From positions 496,001-560,000 of the forward strand of contig NZ_JBBVGT010000003.1 of assembly GCF_042159835.1 (NCBI RefSeq): 64,000 bases of DNA, given 5' to 3'. This stretch comes from Albibacterium profundi. GTDB taxonomy: Bacteria > Bacteroidota > Bacteroidia > Sphingobacteriales > Sphingobacteriaceae. Below, piece by piece: positions 26,190 to 34,396 of this stretch (its first letter is position 1; each line of letters begins with the position of its first letter). The notes under the pieces are model-generated. The model made no database searches, had not been told where the DNA came from, and was given only the letters and a program-made list of their open reading frames with translations. The position numbers and the translations under genes were made by a program.

Positions 26190-26861
26190 ATGAGCATAGA
26201 TACCTACGAGATCATAATTAGACTGAGTTGTGCAGCTTTTTGTGGCGCGTTAATTGGCATCGAAAGAGAACGCAAGGAGTGGACCGCCGGCATGCGAACA
26301 CATATGATGGTTGCTGTTGGCTCAGCTCTTTATATGATTGTTTCCGCCTACGGATTTGAGCATTTCGTAGGTCGCGAGGGTATTCAGTTTGATCCCACTC
26401 GTATCGCGGCACAGGTGGTGAGTGGGATCGGGTTCTTAGGAGCAGGTACAATTATTTTCTTGCATCGAGGTATTATTCGTGGACTAACAACCGCGTCCGG
26501 TCTGTGGACGGTTGCGGCAATTGGCTTAGCGGTAGGGGCCGGTATGTATTGGGCCGCCGTAGCTACCACCATCATCGCTTTGGTTATCTTGTTGGTTTTC
26601 CAAAAAGTGGAAGCATTTCTGTTTTCGAATAAGAAAAACGGACCTCTTTTAATTGTGCGGTTGAAAGCAGTCGAAGAGTCTAAGCAAGTTTTAAAGGAAT
26701 TACTAGCGGATGATGTTTTAATGATTGATCACTTCTCGATAGACCGCACAGATGATGGTGGCTCAGAAATCAAAATAATTTCTCGTGACAAAAAAACTCT
26801 AAAGAAGCTCGCCGGACATCTAAACGAAGACGACCGTGTAACGGGTATCGATTATCACTAG
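26190..26861 (+). CDS. MgtC/SapB family membrane protein
   Basis: A 223-residue protein with about four hydrophobic helices and a C-terminal soluble ACT-like domain (about 150-223). The MgtC signature is present: LIGIERERKEWTAGMRTHMM, then GIGFLGAGTII and GLTTASGLWTVAAIGLAVGAG. In pathogens MgtC inhibits the F-ATPase and supports survival at low magnesium; in free-living Bacteroidota the role is unclear. It is divergent from pnuC with about 85 bases between the starts. Confidence 0.92.
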   Translation: MSIDTYEIIIRLSCAAFCGALIGIERERKEWTAGMRTHMMVAVGSALYMIVSAYGFEHFVGREGIQFDPTRIAAQVVSGIGFLGAGTIIFLHRGIIRGLTTASGLWTVAAIGLAVGAGMYWAAVATTIIALVILLVFQKVEAFLFSNKKNGPLLIVRLKAVEESKQVLKELLADDVLMIDHFSIDRTDDGGSEIKIISRDKKTLKKLAGHLNEDDRVTGIDYH

Positions 26862-26870
26862 AGCGTATTA

Positions 26871-27365
26871 TCATTCAAATTTAGGACAATCCGTTGGGTT
26901 GTATATGATATCGAAGGGAGCATTCGGGTCAAGAACCTGGCGTCCGTCTTCTCGTACTGCATATGCTTGTTGTTTCAGCAGACCGTCCTCCATTAAAAAT
27001 ACAGTATGTAGGGTATCACTTATACCTTCTTGCGTATAATTCCAAACAACATCAATTGTATCGCCTCTTTTCGTGCCGGTGATCACGCCGCGTCTAGCAT
27101 CCTTCAAATCAGGAACCCAATGGTGTATGCCGCTGACCGAATCCCCTTTTAACCGAATGTAAACATAGGTTGAATCCTGGTGTTTTGTTCCGTCTGTACG
27201 TAAAAAGCACATAGCTTCATCAGGTATCGTTGCTGAGACGTTTTCAGTTGTCATATCCGTTGAGTCGGCACTATCCTCGTCTTTCAATGAACGTTCCCCT
27301 AAGCAACCTATAATGAAGAAGGCTAGAAAACCGATGAGAATAAAATTTATATTTTTGCGTTTCAT
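26871..27365 (-). CDS. Hypothetical lipoprotein
   Basis: A 164-residue protein with a lipoprotein signal (FLAFFIIGCLG, cysteine near residue 21), a Ser/Asp/Thr-rich linker and a beta-rich body (YVYIRLKGDSVSGIHHW, DTIDVVWNYTQEG, LKQQAYAVREDG). I do not recognise a named family; small lipoproteins of this form with a C-terminal DCPKFE-like end are common in Sphingobacteriaceae. It is convergent with the mgtC-like gene, with 9 bases between stops. Function unknown. Confidence 0.75.
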   Translation of the reverse strand: MKRKNINFILIGFLAFFIIGCLGERSLKDEDSADSTDMTTENVSATIPDEAMCFLRTDGTKHQDSTYVYIRLKGDSVSGIHHWVPDLKDARRGVITGTKRGDTIDVVWNYTQEGISDTLHTVFLMEDGLLKQQAYAVREDGRQVLDPNAPFDIIYNPTDCPKFE

Positions 27366-27514
27366 AATCGTTGGTTTTAATGTTTATGACTTATTATCAG
27401 CATGTAATACAAAAACTAGTCCAAGCTTCAGTCTTGTATATAAATCGAAATTTTCAAACAACCTGGATTGACAACTGTTAGAAAGTAAGTATTACATAAA
27501 CAAATGCTGTAACT

Positions 27515-27814
27515 ATGAAGAGCAATATGAACAAATTAATGGATTCGGTAGTTGATGTTGTTTTACAATCAACTGAGAATGCTAATGTCGGTACTTCGGA
27601 GCGAGTTGTCTCCGCTGCTACTGGAACATTTATGATCTCGAAGGGCTTGACAGATACATTTTCAAAGCCGTCCAACGCGGTATGGGAGCTGATATTGGGA
27701 GGTGCACTGCTATACCGGGGGGTAACAGGCTACTGCAGTGTAAAAAATCGCCTTACTAATCTCGAACGGAAAAAAAGAGAGGAACCTAAGGCCTATCTTG
27801 TTGAAGCGATGTGA
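27515..27814 (+). CDS. Small membrane protein, DUF2892/YgaP-like
   Basis: A 99-residue protein starting at the ATG at 27515. Residues about 25-70 read NVGTSERVVSAATGTFMISKGL, then a loop, then WELILGGALLYRGVTGYC: two short amphipathic or membrane helices with the N-G-x-x-E-R and GxxLLYRGxTGxC pattern of DUF2892-type proteins. The tail is charged (LERKKREEP). The role of the family is not established. A strong bidirectional terminator follows at 27846-27874. Confidence 0.7.
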   Translation: MKSNMNKLMDSVVDVVLQSTENANVGTSERVVSAATGTFMISKGLTDTFSKPSNAVWELILGGALLYRGVTGYCSVKNRLTNLERKKREEPKAYLVEAM

Positions 27815-27845
27815 TAATTTTTTTGTTAAGGGTGCATATAGTAAA

Positions 27846-27874
27846 AAAAAGGAGGCTGATTTAGCCTCCTTTTT
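27846..27874. terminator. Bidirectional intrinsic terminator between the DUF2892-like gene and rpsA
   Basis: Perfect inverted repeat AGGAGGCT-gattt-AGCCTCCT with an A run before and a T run after, extending the stem to about 12 pairs. It can stop transcription from both convergent genes. Confidence 0.9.
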
Positions 27875-27915
27875 CATTATTAAGTATTGAAAGGTTGGTC
27901 GGGTCGGTGAATAAA

Positions 27916-29850
27916 TTATTCCCCTTTTCCTTCGTCGCCTTCCATTTGCTTCTTCAATTTAGCAAGAACGTCTAAGTCTCCTAAAGTAGATTTCTCTACT
28001 GAATCCTTCACTTTCTTAACTGCTCCAGAAGTAGCTTTTGCTTCTTTTTTACGAGCATTGAACTCTTCAACGCGTGCTTCGGCACGTTCATCTTCCCAGA
28101 TACGAGAATGTGAAATCACAATGCGTTTTGCGTCTTTGTTGAATTCAATAATTTTAAATTGAGCGGTTTCATCAGCTTTTAATGCTGAACCATCTTCTTT
28201 AATACTGTGTTTGCTAGGGCAGAAGCCTTCTACACCGTAAGCTAAAGCGACGATTGCACCTTTGTCACCAACTTTTAAAACCGTTCCTTCGTGAAGTGAA
28301 TCAAGCGTAAAGATCGTTTCAAATGTATCCCAAGGATTCTCTTCAAGTTGTTTATGTCCTAAGCTTAGTTTACGATTTTCTTCGTCAAGCTCAAGAACCA
28401 CTACTTCAATTTCCTCGTTAGGTTTTGTGAATTCGTTCGGGTGATTGATTTTCTTAGACCATGATAAATCTGAGATATGGATCAATCCATCAATTCCTTC
28501 TTCGATTTCAACAAACACACCAAAGTTAGTCATGTTTTTAACGATTGCTTTGTGCTTGCTTCCAACAGGGTAGCGATCAGCAATGTCTTTCCATGGATCT
28601 GGCGTCAATTGTTTGATACCTAAGCTCATTTTTCTTTCTTCACGGTCAAGCGTCAAGATTTCAGCTTCTACCTCGTCACCAGTCTTAATAAAGTCCTGAG
28701 GACTACGTAGATTTTGTGACCATGACATCTCTGAAACGTGAATCAAGCCTTCAACACCTGGCGTAATTTCAAGGAAAGCACCGTAATCAGCTACAGTAAC
28801 AATTTTACCTTTCACTCTTGAACCTACTTCAAGCGCAGTGTCTAACGACTCCCAAGGGTGAGGTGTTAGTTGTTTTAAACCTAACGCGATACGTTTTTTC
28901 TCATCGTCAAAGTCTAATACTACCACATTGATTTTTTCATCAAGTGATAATACTTCTTTCGGATGTTCAATACGTCCCCAAGAGATGTCAGTAATGTGAA
29001 GTAAGCCGTCAACACCACCCAAGTCGATGAATACACCGAAGTCAGTAATGTTTTTAACAGTTCCTTCAAGAACTTGACCTTTTTCAAGCTTAGCAACGAT
29101 TTCTGTTTTTTGGTTTTCTAAATCGTCTTCAATAAGAACTTTATGAGATACCACAACGTTTTTGAATTCATGGTTGATTTTAACAACTTTGAATTCCATT
29201 GTTTTACCTACATAAATATCATAATCTCGGATTGGTTTAATATCGATTTGTGAACCAGGTAAGAATGCTTCTACACCTTGGATATCCACGATTAAACCTC
29301 CTTTAGTACGGCTTTTCACGAAACCTTTAATAATAAGGTCTTGTTCTAAAGCCTCGTTGATTGCTTCCCAAGATCTTTGCGTTTTCGCACGTTTACGTGA
29401 CAAGATTAATTGTCCGTTTTCGTCTTCTTGAGTTTCAACGAATACGTCAACCTTATCTCCAACTTTTAAGTCAGGAAGGTCACGAAATTCAGTAAAAGAT
29501 ACAAAACCATCTGATTTGTAACCGACGTTAAGTACCACATCTTTGTTGTTAATGGAAACAACCGTTCCTTCTACAATTTCCCCTTGATTAATAGAGTTGA
29601 AAGTGCCGGAATACATTTGTTCCAATTTTTCGCGCTCAGCGTCATCGTAATTACCGAAACCTTTGTCGTCTTTGTCCCAATCGAAGTCTCCTTCCGGGGT
29701 ACTCCAAGTGGTCGATTTGATTTCATCGATGAACTTTGAATCAGCTTCTGATTCGATGTTCTCCTTTTCCTTAACTGAGTTTAAATCAGTGTCCTGAAGT
29801 TCGGCTTTTTTAGCCTCTAGTTCTTTTTCTGCTTCTTGTTTTTTTGCCAT
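27916..29850 (-). CDS. rpsA: 30S ribosomal protein S1
   Basis: A 644-residue S1, long as in other Bacteroidota, with an acidic N-terminal extension (about residues 1-85) and repeated S1 RNA-binding domains. Repeats are marked by GEIVEGTVVSINNKDVVLNVGYKSDGFV, GQVLEGTVKNITDFGVFIDLGGVDGLLH, GSRVKGKIVTVADYGAFLEITPG and GSKHKAIVKNMTNFGVFVEI, each closing with a HISDLSW/HVSEMSW-type turn. The C-terminus is Lys/Glu rich. It binds mRNA on the 30S subunit, which matters in a lineage that rarely uses Shine-Dalgarno pairing. It lies downstream of cmk, the usual cmk-rpsA order, but has its own promoter box and a clear purine-rich leader. Confidence 0.97.
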   Translation of the reverse strand: MAKKQEAEKELEAKKAELQDTDLNSVKEKENIESEADSKFIDEIKSTTWSTPEGDFDWDKDDKGFGNYDDAEREKLEQMYSGTFNSINQGEIVEGTVVSINNKDVVLNVGYKSDGFVSFTEFRDLPDLKVGDKVDVFVETQEDENGQLILSRKRAKTQRSWEAINEALEQDLIIKGFVKSRTKGGLIVDIQGVEAFLPGSQIDIKPIRDYDIYVGKTMEFKVVKINHEFKNVVVSHKVLIEDDLENQKTEIVAKLEKGQVLEGTVKNITDFGVFIDLGGVDGLLHITDISWGRIEHPKEVLSLDEKINVVVLDFDDEKKRIALGLKQLTPHPWESLDTALEVGSRVKGKIVTVADYGAFLEITPGVEGLIHVSEMSWSQNLRSPQDFIKTGDEVEAEILTLDREERKMSLGIKQLTPDPWKDIADRYPVGSKHKAIVKNMTNFGVFVEIEEGIDGLIHISDLSWSKKINHPNEFTKPNEEIEVVVLELDEENRKLSLGHKQLEENPWDTFETIFTLDSLHEGTVLKVGDKGAIVALAYGVEGFCPSKHSIKEDGSALKADETAQFKIIEFNKDAKRIVISHSRIWEDERAEARVEEFNARKKEAKATSGAVKKVKDSVEKSTLGDLDVLAKLKKQMEGDEGKGE

Positions 29851-29860
29851 TAATTAATTT

Positions 29861-29868
29861 ATCTCCTT
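29861..29868 (-). promoter_or_regulatory. Strong Shine-Dalgarno-like site before rpsA
   Basis: The minus strand leader reads AAAAGGAGATAAATTAATTA before the rpsA ATG. A purine block with GGAGA about 10 bases upstream of the start is exceptional in this window, where nearly all genes lack one. Confidence 0.6.
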
Positions 29869-29891
29869 TTCCCGATCTTTGATCAGGACTG

Positions 29892-29899
29892 CAAAGGTA
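29892..29899 (-). promoter_or_regulatory. -7 box (TACCTTTG) for rpsA
   Basis: Minus-strand TACCTTTG fits TAnnTTTG and lies 41 bases before the rpsA start, implying a leader of about 35 bases that carries the Shine-Dalgarno-like site. The gene is therefore not wholly dependent on the cmk promoter. Confidence 0.6.
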
Positions 29900-29962
29900 T
29901 GTAAATAATATTTTAATTAATAAAAAAAAGCTATTTTATAAGGATATTTTGCTGATAGGGAC

Positions 29963-30649
29963 TTAATCGAGGGGTTTCGAAGCGTTTTTTACCTCATTTA
30001 GAACAAATTCAAGTTGTTCTTGCTGATTCATAGAACTAGTGTCTAATACAACAGCATCATCGGCTTTTGTTAGTGGACTCTCTTTTCGGGTAGTATCTTG
30101 ATGGTCACGATATGCCAGATTTGCGATAACCTCTTCTATCGTAATCATTTTGCCAGCATTTTGTAGTTCTTTATACCTGCGTTCCGCACGGATCTGCGGA
30201 TCAGCAGTCATAAATATTTTGATCTGGGCATTCGGGAAGACGGCGGTTCCAATGTCCCTGCCGTCCATAACGATGTTTTTATTCGCTCCCATTCGTTTTT
30301 GTTGGGCAACCATGGCGGTACGTACCGCTTTAATGGCACTTACTTCACTCACAAGTTCGGAAACTCGCATTTCGCGAATGTCGTCATTAACGACTGTTCC
30401 GTTTAGAAAGTACTTGTTTGCTCCTCTCTCTGTATGAATCTCGATATGGATTTCTGTCAGAGCCTTTGCTACCTGATCCGGCTGTTGATGATCTATGTCG
30501 TTTTGGATGAAATACAGGGTTACTGCTCGATACATGGCGCCGCTATCGATATATACGTAATTTAAGTGCTTGGCGAGAGCCTTGGCCACCGTGCTTTTTC
30601 CGCAAGATGAATAACCGTCGATAGCGATTATCATATTCTTTCTGTCCAT
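29963..30649 (-). CDS. cmk: Cytidylate kinase
   Basis: About 228 residues from the ATG at 30649. It phosphorylates CMP and dCMP with ATP. The P-loop IAIDGYSSCGKST is at the N-terminus, YIDSGAMYRAVTL follows, then MDGRDIGTAVFPNA and the lid-type basic stretch RAERRYKELQNAG with ANLAYRDHQDTTR. An in-frame ATG at 30634 (MIIAIDG) is an alternative start. The -7 box TAAGTTTG ends only 6 bases before 30649, so either the message is nearly leaderless or the downstream start is used. Confidence 0.95.
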   Translation of the reverse strand: MDRKNMIIAIDGYSSCGKSTVAKALAKHLNYVYIDSGAMYRAVTLYFIQNDIDHQQPDQVAKALTEIHIEIHTERGANKYFLNGTVVNDDIREMRVSELVSEVSAIKAVRTAMVAQQKRMGANKNIVMDGRDIGTAVFPNAQIKIFMTADPQIRAERRYKELQNAGKMITIEEVIANLAYRDHQDTTRKESPLTKADDAVVLDTSSMNQQEQLEFVLNEVKNASKPLD

Positions 30650-30655
30650 GTACCG

Positions 30656-30686
30656 CAAACTTAAAGAAATCGCTTTTTATATACAA
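30656..30686 (-). promoter_or_regulatory. Promoter of cmk (TTG, 20-base spacer, TAAGTTTG)
   Basis: Minus strand: TTG at 30686-30684, 20 bases, then TAAGTTTG at 30663-30656. Both elements and the spacing fit the Bacteroidota -33/-7 promoter. The -33 element sits inside the left arm of a 10-base inverted repeat (30682-30716). Confidence 0.55.
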
Positions 30687-30880
30687 GACATGGAAGGTAA
30701 AAGCTAATGTCTTGTACGGGCCTTGTACAGGATGTTCCCGCGGTTGTCGTCGAGTGGTCGGCTGGTGAACATATTCAAACGGCCGTTCTAGCAGGTCTAC
30801 GGCACAACCGTAGAAGGGGTATCTTCAACTCATTCTATGGGAGACTTATATAGGTGTATTTGTTAGGAAAGGGTTGTTTT
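30682..30880. ncRNA. Candidate structured RNA or regulatory region between cmk and arfB
   Basis: The roughly 320-base gap between cmk and arfB is GC-rich and hairpin-rich compared with other gaps. It holds a perfect inverted repeat TACAAGACAT/ATGTCTTGTA (30682-30691 and 30707-30716), tandem CTTGTAC copies (30711-30727), ATGTTC/GAACAT (30732-30737 with 30767-30772), the palindrome AACGGCCGTT (30778-30787) and a tight hairpin TCTACGG-cacaa-CCGTAGA (30796-30814). CGGTTGT at 30741 could pair instead with ACAACCG inside that last hairpin. No ORF explains it. It does not match SRP RNA, tmRNA or RNase P landmarks I know. Strand and identity are unresolved. Confidence 0.35.
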
Positions 30881-30972
30881 TTTCGTAACATTTTCGTCGG
30901 CTTCACAAACGAGATTTAAAAGTTATTTGTTGAATCTATTGAAATTTATTTTATACTTACTATACTTGAATT

Positions 30973-31383
30973 ATGAATTTTGCGAAAGAAGACTTGATGC
31001 CTTTTATCTCTTTTCACACCTCCAGAAGCGGTGGTAAAGGCGGGCAGCACGTTAACAAAGTTGCTACGAAAGTTGAACTTCGGTTCGATCTTTGGAATGC
31101 TACAGTTTTTAATGACGAAGAGAAGAATAGGATAGCTAACAAGCTGTCTTCCAGGTTTCAATCGGATAATCTTTTACAGGTAATCTCTCAAGAAAGTCGG
31201 TCTCAGCAGCGGAACAAATTATTGGCAATGGATCAACTTTATCAACTATTGACACAAGCACTGAAAGTTCAGAAAGTCCGTAAGAAAACCAAACCATCAC
31301 GGAAAGCAAAAGAAGCACGATTGACAGAAAAAAGGAAGCAGGCGCTTAAGAAAATCGATCGCCAGATTCGTTGGGATTCATAG
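30973..31383 (+). CDS. arfB: Peptidyl-tRNA hydrolase ArfB (release-factor-like ribosome rescue)
   Basis: A 136-residue protein containing the release-factor catalytic domain with the GGQ motif (SGGKGGQHVNKVATKVEL, near residue 27-29) followed by the basic C-terminal tail typical of ArfB/YaeJ (VRKKTKPSRKAKEARLTEK to IDRQIRW), which enters the empty mRNA channel of stalled ribosomes. It lacks the codon-recognition domains of RF1/RF2, and length agrees with the family. It rescues non-stop complexes by hydrolysing peptidyl-tRNA. Confidence 0.94.
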   Translation: MNFAKEDLMPFISFHTSRSGGKGGQHVNKVATKVELRFDLWNATVFNDEEKNRIANKLSSRFQSDNLLQVISQESRSQQRNKLLAMDQLYQLLTQALKVQKVRKKTKPSRKAKEARLTEKRKQALKKIDRQIRWDS

Positions 31384-31432
31384 TTATTTAGAATTGTTCT
31401 ATATAATATGCAGCTATTGTATTGTTCGCCCA

Positions 31433-31456
31433 TTTGACTTGGGTTTCGTATTTTTG
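31433..31456 (+). promoter_or_regulatory. Promoter region of ccmE (TATTTTTG -7 box)
   Basis: TATTTTTG at 31449-31456, an exact -7 match, 29 bases before the ccmE ATG. A TTTGAC lies only 12 bases upstream of it (31433-31438), shorter than the usual spacing, so the -33 element is uncertain. Confidence 0.5.
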
Positions 31457-31485
31457 CAGTTCATAATATAATCATCGGATAGACA

Positions 31486-31887
31486 ATGAAAAAGAGTTCG
31501 ATTTTAGGAATAGTTCTAATTGCAGTATTGATTGCGATTGTTATCAGTATTTACGGTGACTCAAGCACATACGCTTCTTTTGATGAGGCACAGAAGACCG
31601 AAGCAGAGTTGCACGTCGTAGGCCAGTTGAATAAAGATAAAGAGCTCGTATACAATCCTACTGAAAACGCTAACTACTTTGCGTTTTACATGGTAGATGA
31701 AGAAGGAGCGGAACGTAAAGTGGTATTTTATGGTTCAAAACCTCAAGATTTTGAACGTTCGGAACAAATTGTATTGACCGGTAAGATGGTAGGTGAAGAA
31801 TTCCATGCTTCCAAGATTCTAATGAAATGTCCGTCGAAATACAACGAACAGGAAATTGAAGTTAGCGAGGCCATTGCAACCTCATAG
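31486..31887 (+). CDS. ccmE: Cytochrome c maturation protein CcmE, Cys-type haem chaperone
   Basis: A 133-residue protein with one N-terminal anchor helix (ILGIVLIAVLIAIVISIYG) and an OB-fold beta barrel (AELHVVGQLNKDKELVYNP to GEEFHASKILMKCPSKYNE). In classical CcmE the haem-attaching residue is histidine in an HxxxY motif; here the position reads CPSKY, so cysteine would bind haem covalently, as in the archaeal and deltaproteobacterial variant. It delivers haem to the lyase encoded next (ccmF, 49 bases on). Confidence 0.9.
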   Translation: MKKSSILGIVLIAVLIAIVISIYGDSSTYASFDEAQKTEAELHVVGQLNKDKELVYNPTENANYFAFYMVDEEGAERKVVFYGSKPQDFERSEQIVLTGKMVGEEFHASKILMKCPSKYNEQEIEVSEAIATS

Positions 31888-31936
31888 TCGATAGCAGCAT
31901 ACTAAAGCAAACACGTAAACATTTATTACTTTTTTA

Positions 31937-34387
31937 ATGGAGATTAATTACCTAGGTGAAAACCTATTGCCCGGACAACTGGGTCAGTTCTTTATAGTTT
32001 TATCATTTGGCGCCGCTTTATTATCGTTTATCGGTTATCTCTGCGCAACTATATACAAAGATGAATCTTCGGCAACTTGGAAAAAAATAGGACGAATTTC
32101 GTTTTGGGTTAACTCGGCGGCTGTAATCGGTATTGGTTCAACATTGTATTATATTATTTATAATCATTTGTTTGAGTATCATTATGCGTTTGCGCACTCG
32201 TCGACCAAACTTCCTGTCTATTATATTATTTCCAGCTTCTGGGAAGGGCAAGAAGGTAGCTTCTGGCTTTGGATGTTCTGGCAAGCCATGTTAGGGGGGA
32301 TCCTTGTTTTTAAAGCAAAGAGTTGGGAAAGTTCCGTAATGACCACCGTGATGTTATGCCAACTAGTATTGGCATCTATGTTACTGGGCATCGAGGTGCT
32401 TGGCGAACGCGTAGGGAGTTCTCCGTTTATATTACTTCGCGATGCGATGGAAGGTCCGGTATTTTCTCGCCCTGACTATCTGAAAATGATTGTTGACGGT
32501 AGGGGACTGAATCCTTTGTTGCAGAACTATTGGATGACTATTCACCCGCCGACCTTGTTTTTAGGATTCGCGTCAATGATCGTTCCTTTTGCATACGCAT
32601 TTGCAGGGCTTTGGCAGAGACGATATAGTGAATGGATTAAAGCAGTCATGCCCTGGGCTTTATTTGCTGTGATGATTCTGGGTGCCGGTATTATCATGGG
32701 ATCCTTCTGGGCCTATGAAGCATTAAATTTTGGTGGCTTCTGGGCATGGGATCCAGTCGAAAATGCATCCATCATTCCTTGGTTTACTTTGATCGCTGCA
32801 GTACACGTCCTTATCGCATATAAAAGCTCAGGCCATTCGTATTTTACCGCAGCATTGCTTGTTATGATTAGTTTTGTGTTGGTGATCTATGCATCCTTCC
32901 TAACTCGGAGCGGTATTCTGGGAGAAACTTCAGTACACTCGTTTACTGATTTGGGAATGTTCTGGCAGTTGGTACTGTTCAACCTCATATTCTTTGGTTT
33001 AATGATATGGGCTCTGGTAGCTCGTTGGAAAGAATTGCCAATTACGAAAAAGGACGAAGAAACCTATTCTAGAGAGTTTTGGCTATTCATTGGTTCAATG
33101 GTTCTTTTGGTAGCTTGTGTTCAGATCATCGCAAGTACATCGATCCCCGTGTTCAACGCGGTATTTGGAACCAAGGTAGCGCCACCGGCAGATCCGATTG
33201 CTCATTATAATAAATGGCAGGTTCCTTTTGCGGTAGTTATCGCTATTCTTTCAGCGTTAGCTCAGTTTATGAAATTTAAGAAGACAAATATTAAGACCTT
33301 TTATAGAAGTATTATAAGTTCGGTGATTGTAGCTGCTGTGGTTACGGCAATCGTGTTGTATGTAACGGGTGTGTACACCAATTTTATGTATATTCTGTTG
33401 ACCTTTGCAGCTGTGTTCTCTATCATAGCCAATGCTAAAGTACTGGGAGATGCCTTTAAGGGTAAGTGGAGACTCGCTGGTTCAGCGGTGGCACATATTG
33501 GTTTTGCATTACTGTTAATCGGAGCCTTGGTTGCCGCGGCTACTGAACGTGTCATTTCAAAAAACAGCTCTGGGGTTATCGCGGTTGAAGGTTTTGATGA
33601 AGTTGAAACTCCGGGAGATAACTTATTTATGTATATCAATGAACCTATACAAATGGGTGATTATACCATCACCTATGTTGGGGACAGTGTGAAAGGTGTG
33701 GATGTATATTATAAAGTAAACTACGTTCGGAAGGACGAAGACGGAAATGTGAAGGAAAGATTCCAGTTGACTCCTCGAGCTCAGCAAAACCCGGACATGG
33801 GTCTGGTGGGTACACCGAGTACCCGTCATTACCTAACGAAAGATATTTACACGATCGTAACGGCCGCACCAAAGATTGAGGCACTATTAGAGGAGGGTAC
33901 GCACGAAGATCATGAAGGACATTCGCCTTATGAAGGATATGAAGAGCCTGCCACCTATGAAGTAAATATTGGTGACACGCTGCGTTATCGTAGTGGTTAC
34001 ATCATTGTGAAGGAGGTGAACCGGAACGCTACTATACAAAACATCCCGGTGGCAGATAGTGATATTGCGGTTGGGATGACCTTAGAGGTTTATGCTAACG
34101 ACGATAAGCAATATACTGCCGAGCCTATCTACCTTATCAAAGATGGTCGTGTTTATGATTTTGGAAAAGACGTAACAGAAGAGGGTCTAAAGTTCCGCTT
34201 TACAAACATTAAGCCGGATGAAAATATATTGGAATTAATGGTTTATCAGCGTCCACCCGAAGAACGGAAATGGATTGTGATGAAGGCAATTGAATTCCCT
34301 TATATTAATTTTTTCTGGGCGGGTACAATTATTATGACCATTGGCTTTATCATGTCGATAGTAAGAAGAAACAAGGAAGTCAAGTAA
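31937..34387 (+). CDS. ccmF: Cytochrome c haem lyase CcmF/CcsA-family protein
   Basis: An 816-residue polytopic membrane protein with about 15 hydrophobic segments. The tryptophan-rich WWD-type region is seen as SFWAYEALNFGGFWAWDPVENAS near residue 255-275, preceded by FWEGQEGSFWLWMFW and IHPPTLFLGFASM, conserved in CcmF. A large periplasmic domain lies between about residues 540 and 780 and a last helix follows. It attaches haem to apocytochrome c CxxCH motifs, using CcmE as haem donor. The ABC-type CcmAB and CcmC genes are not in this window. Confidence 0.93.
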   Translation: MEINYLGENLLPGQLGQFFIVLSFGAALLSFIGYLCATIYKDESSATWKKIGRISFWVNSAAVIGIGSTLYYIIYNHLFEYHYAFAHSSTKLPVYYIISSFWEGQEGSFWLWMFWQAMLGGILVFKAKSWESSVMTTVMLCQLVLASMLLGIEVLGERVGSSPFILLRDAMEGPVFSRPDYLKMIVDGRGLNPLLQNYWMTIHPPTLFLGFASMIVPFAYAFAGLWQRRYSEWIKAVMPWALFAVMILGAGIIMGSFWAYEALNFGGFWAWDPVENASIIPWFTLIAAVHVLIAYKSSGHSYFTAALLVMISFVLVIYASFLTRSGILGETSVHSFTDLGMFWQLVLFNLIFFGLMIWALVARWKELPITKKDEETYSREFWLFIGSMVLLVACVQIIASTSIPVFNAVFGTKVAPPADPIAHYNKWQVPFAVVIAILSALAQFMKFKKTNIKTFYRSIISSVIVAAVVTAIVLYVTGVYTNFMYILLTFAAVFSIIANAKVLGDAFKGKWRLAGSAVAHIGFALLLIGALVAAATERVISKNSSGVIAVEGFDEVETPGDNLFMYINEPIQMGDYTITYVGDSVKGVDVYYKVNYVRKDEDGNVKERFQLTPRAQQNPDMGLVGTPSTRHYLTKDIYTIVTAAPKIEALLEEGTHEDHEGHSPYEGYEEPATYEVNIGDTLRYRSGYIIVKEVNRNATIQNIPVADSDIAVGMTLEVYANDDKQYTAEPIYLIKDGRVYDFGKDVTEEGLKFRFTNIKPDENILELMVYQRPPEERKWIVMKAIEFPYINFFWAGTIIMTIGFIMSIVRRNKEVK

Positions 34388-34396
34388 TCAGGAAAT

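Noticed and set aside
30682..30880. SRP RNA, tmRNA or RNase P RNA
   Set aside because: The GGAAGG-type SRP core, a tmRNA tag frame with alanine acceptor arm, and the RNase P conserved cores were looked for and not found.
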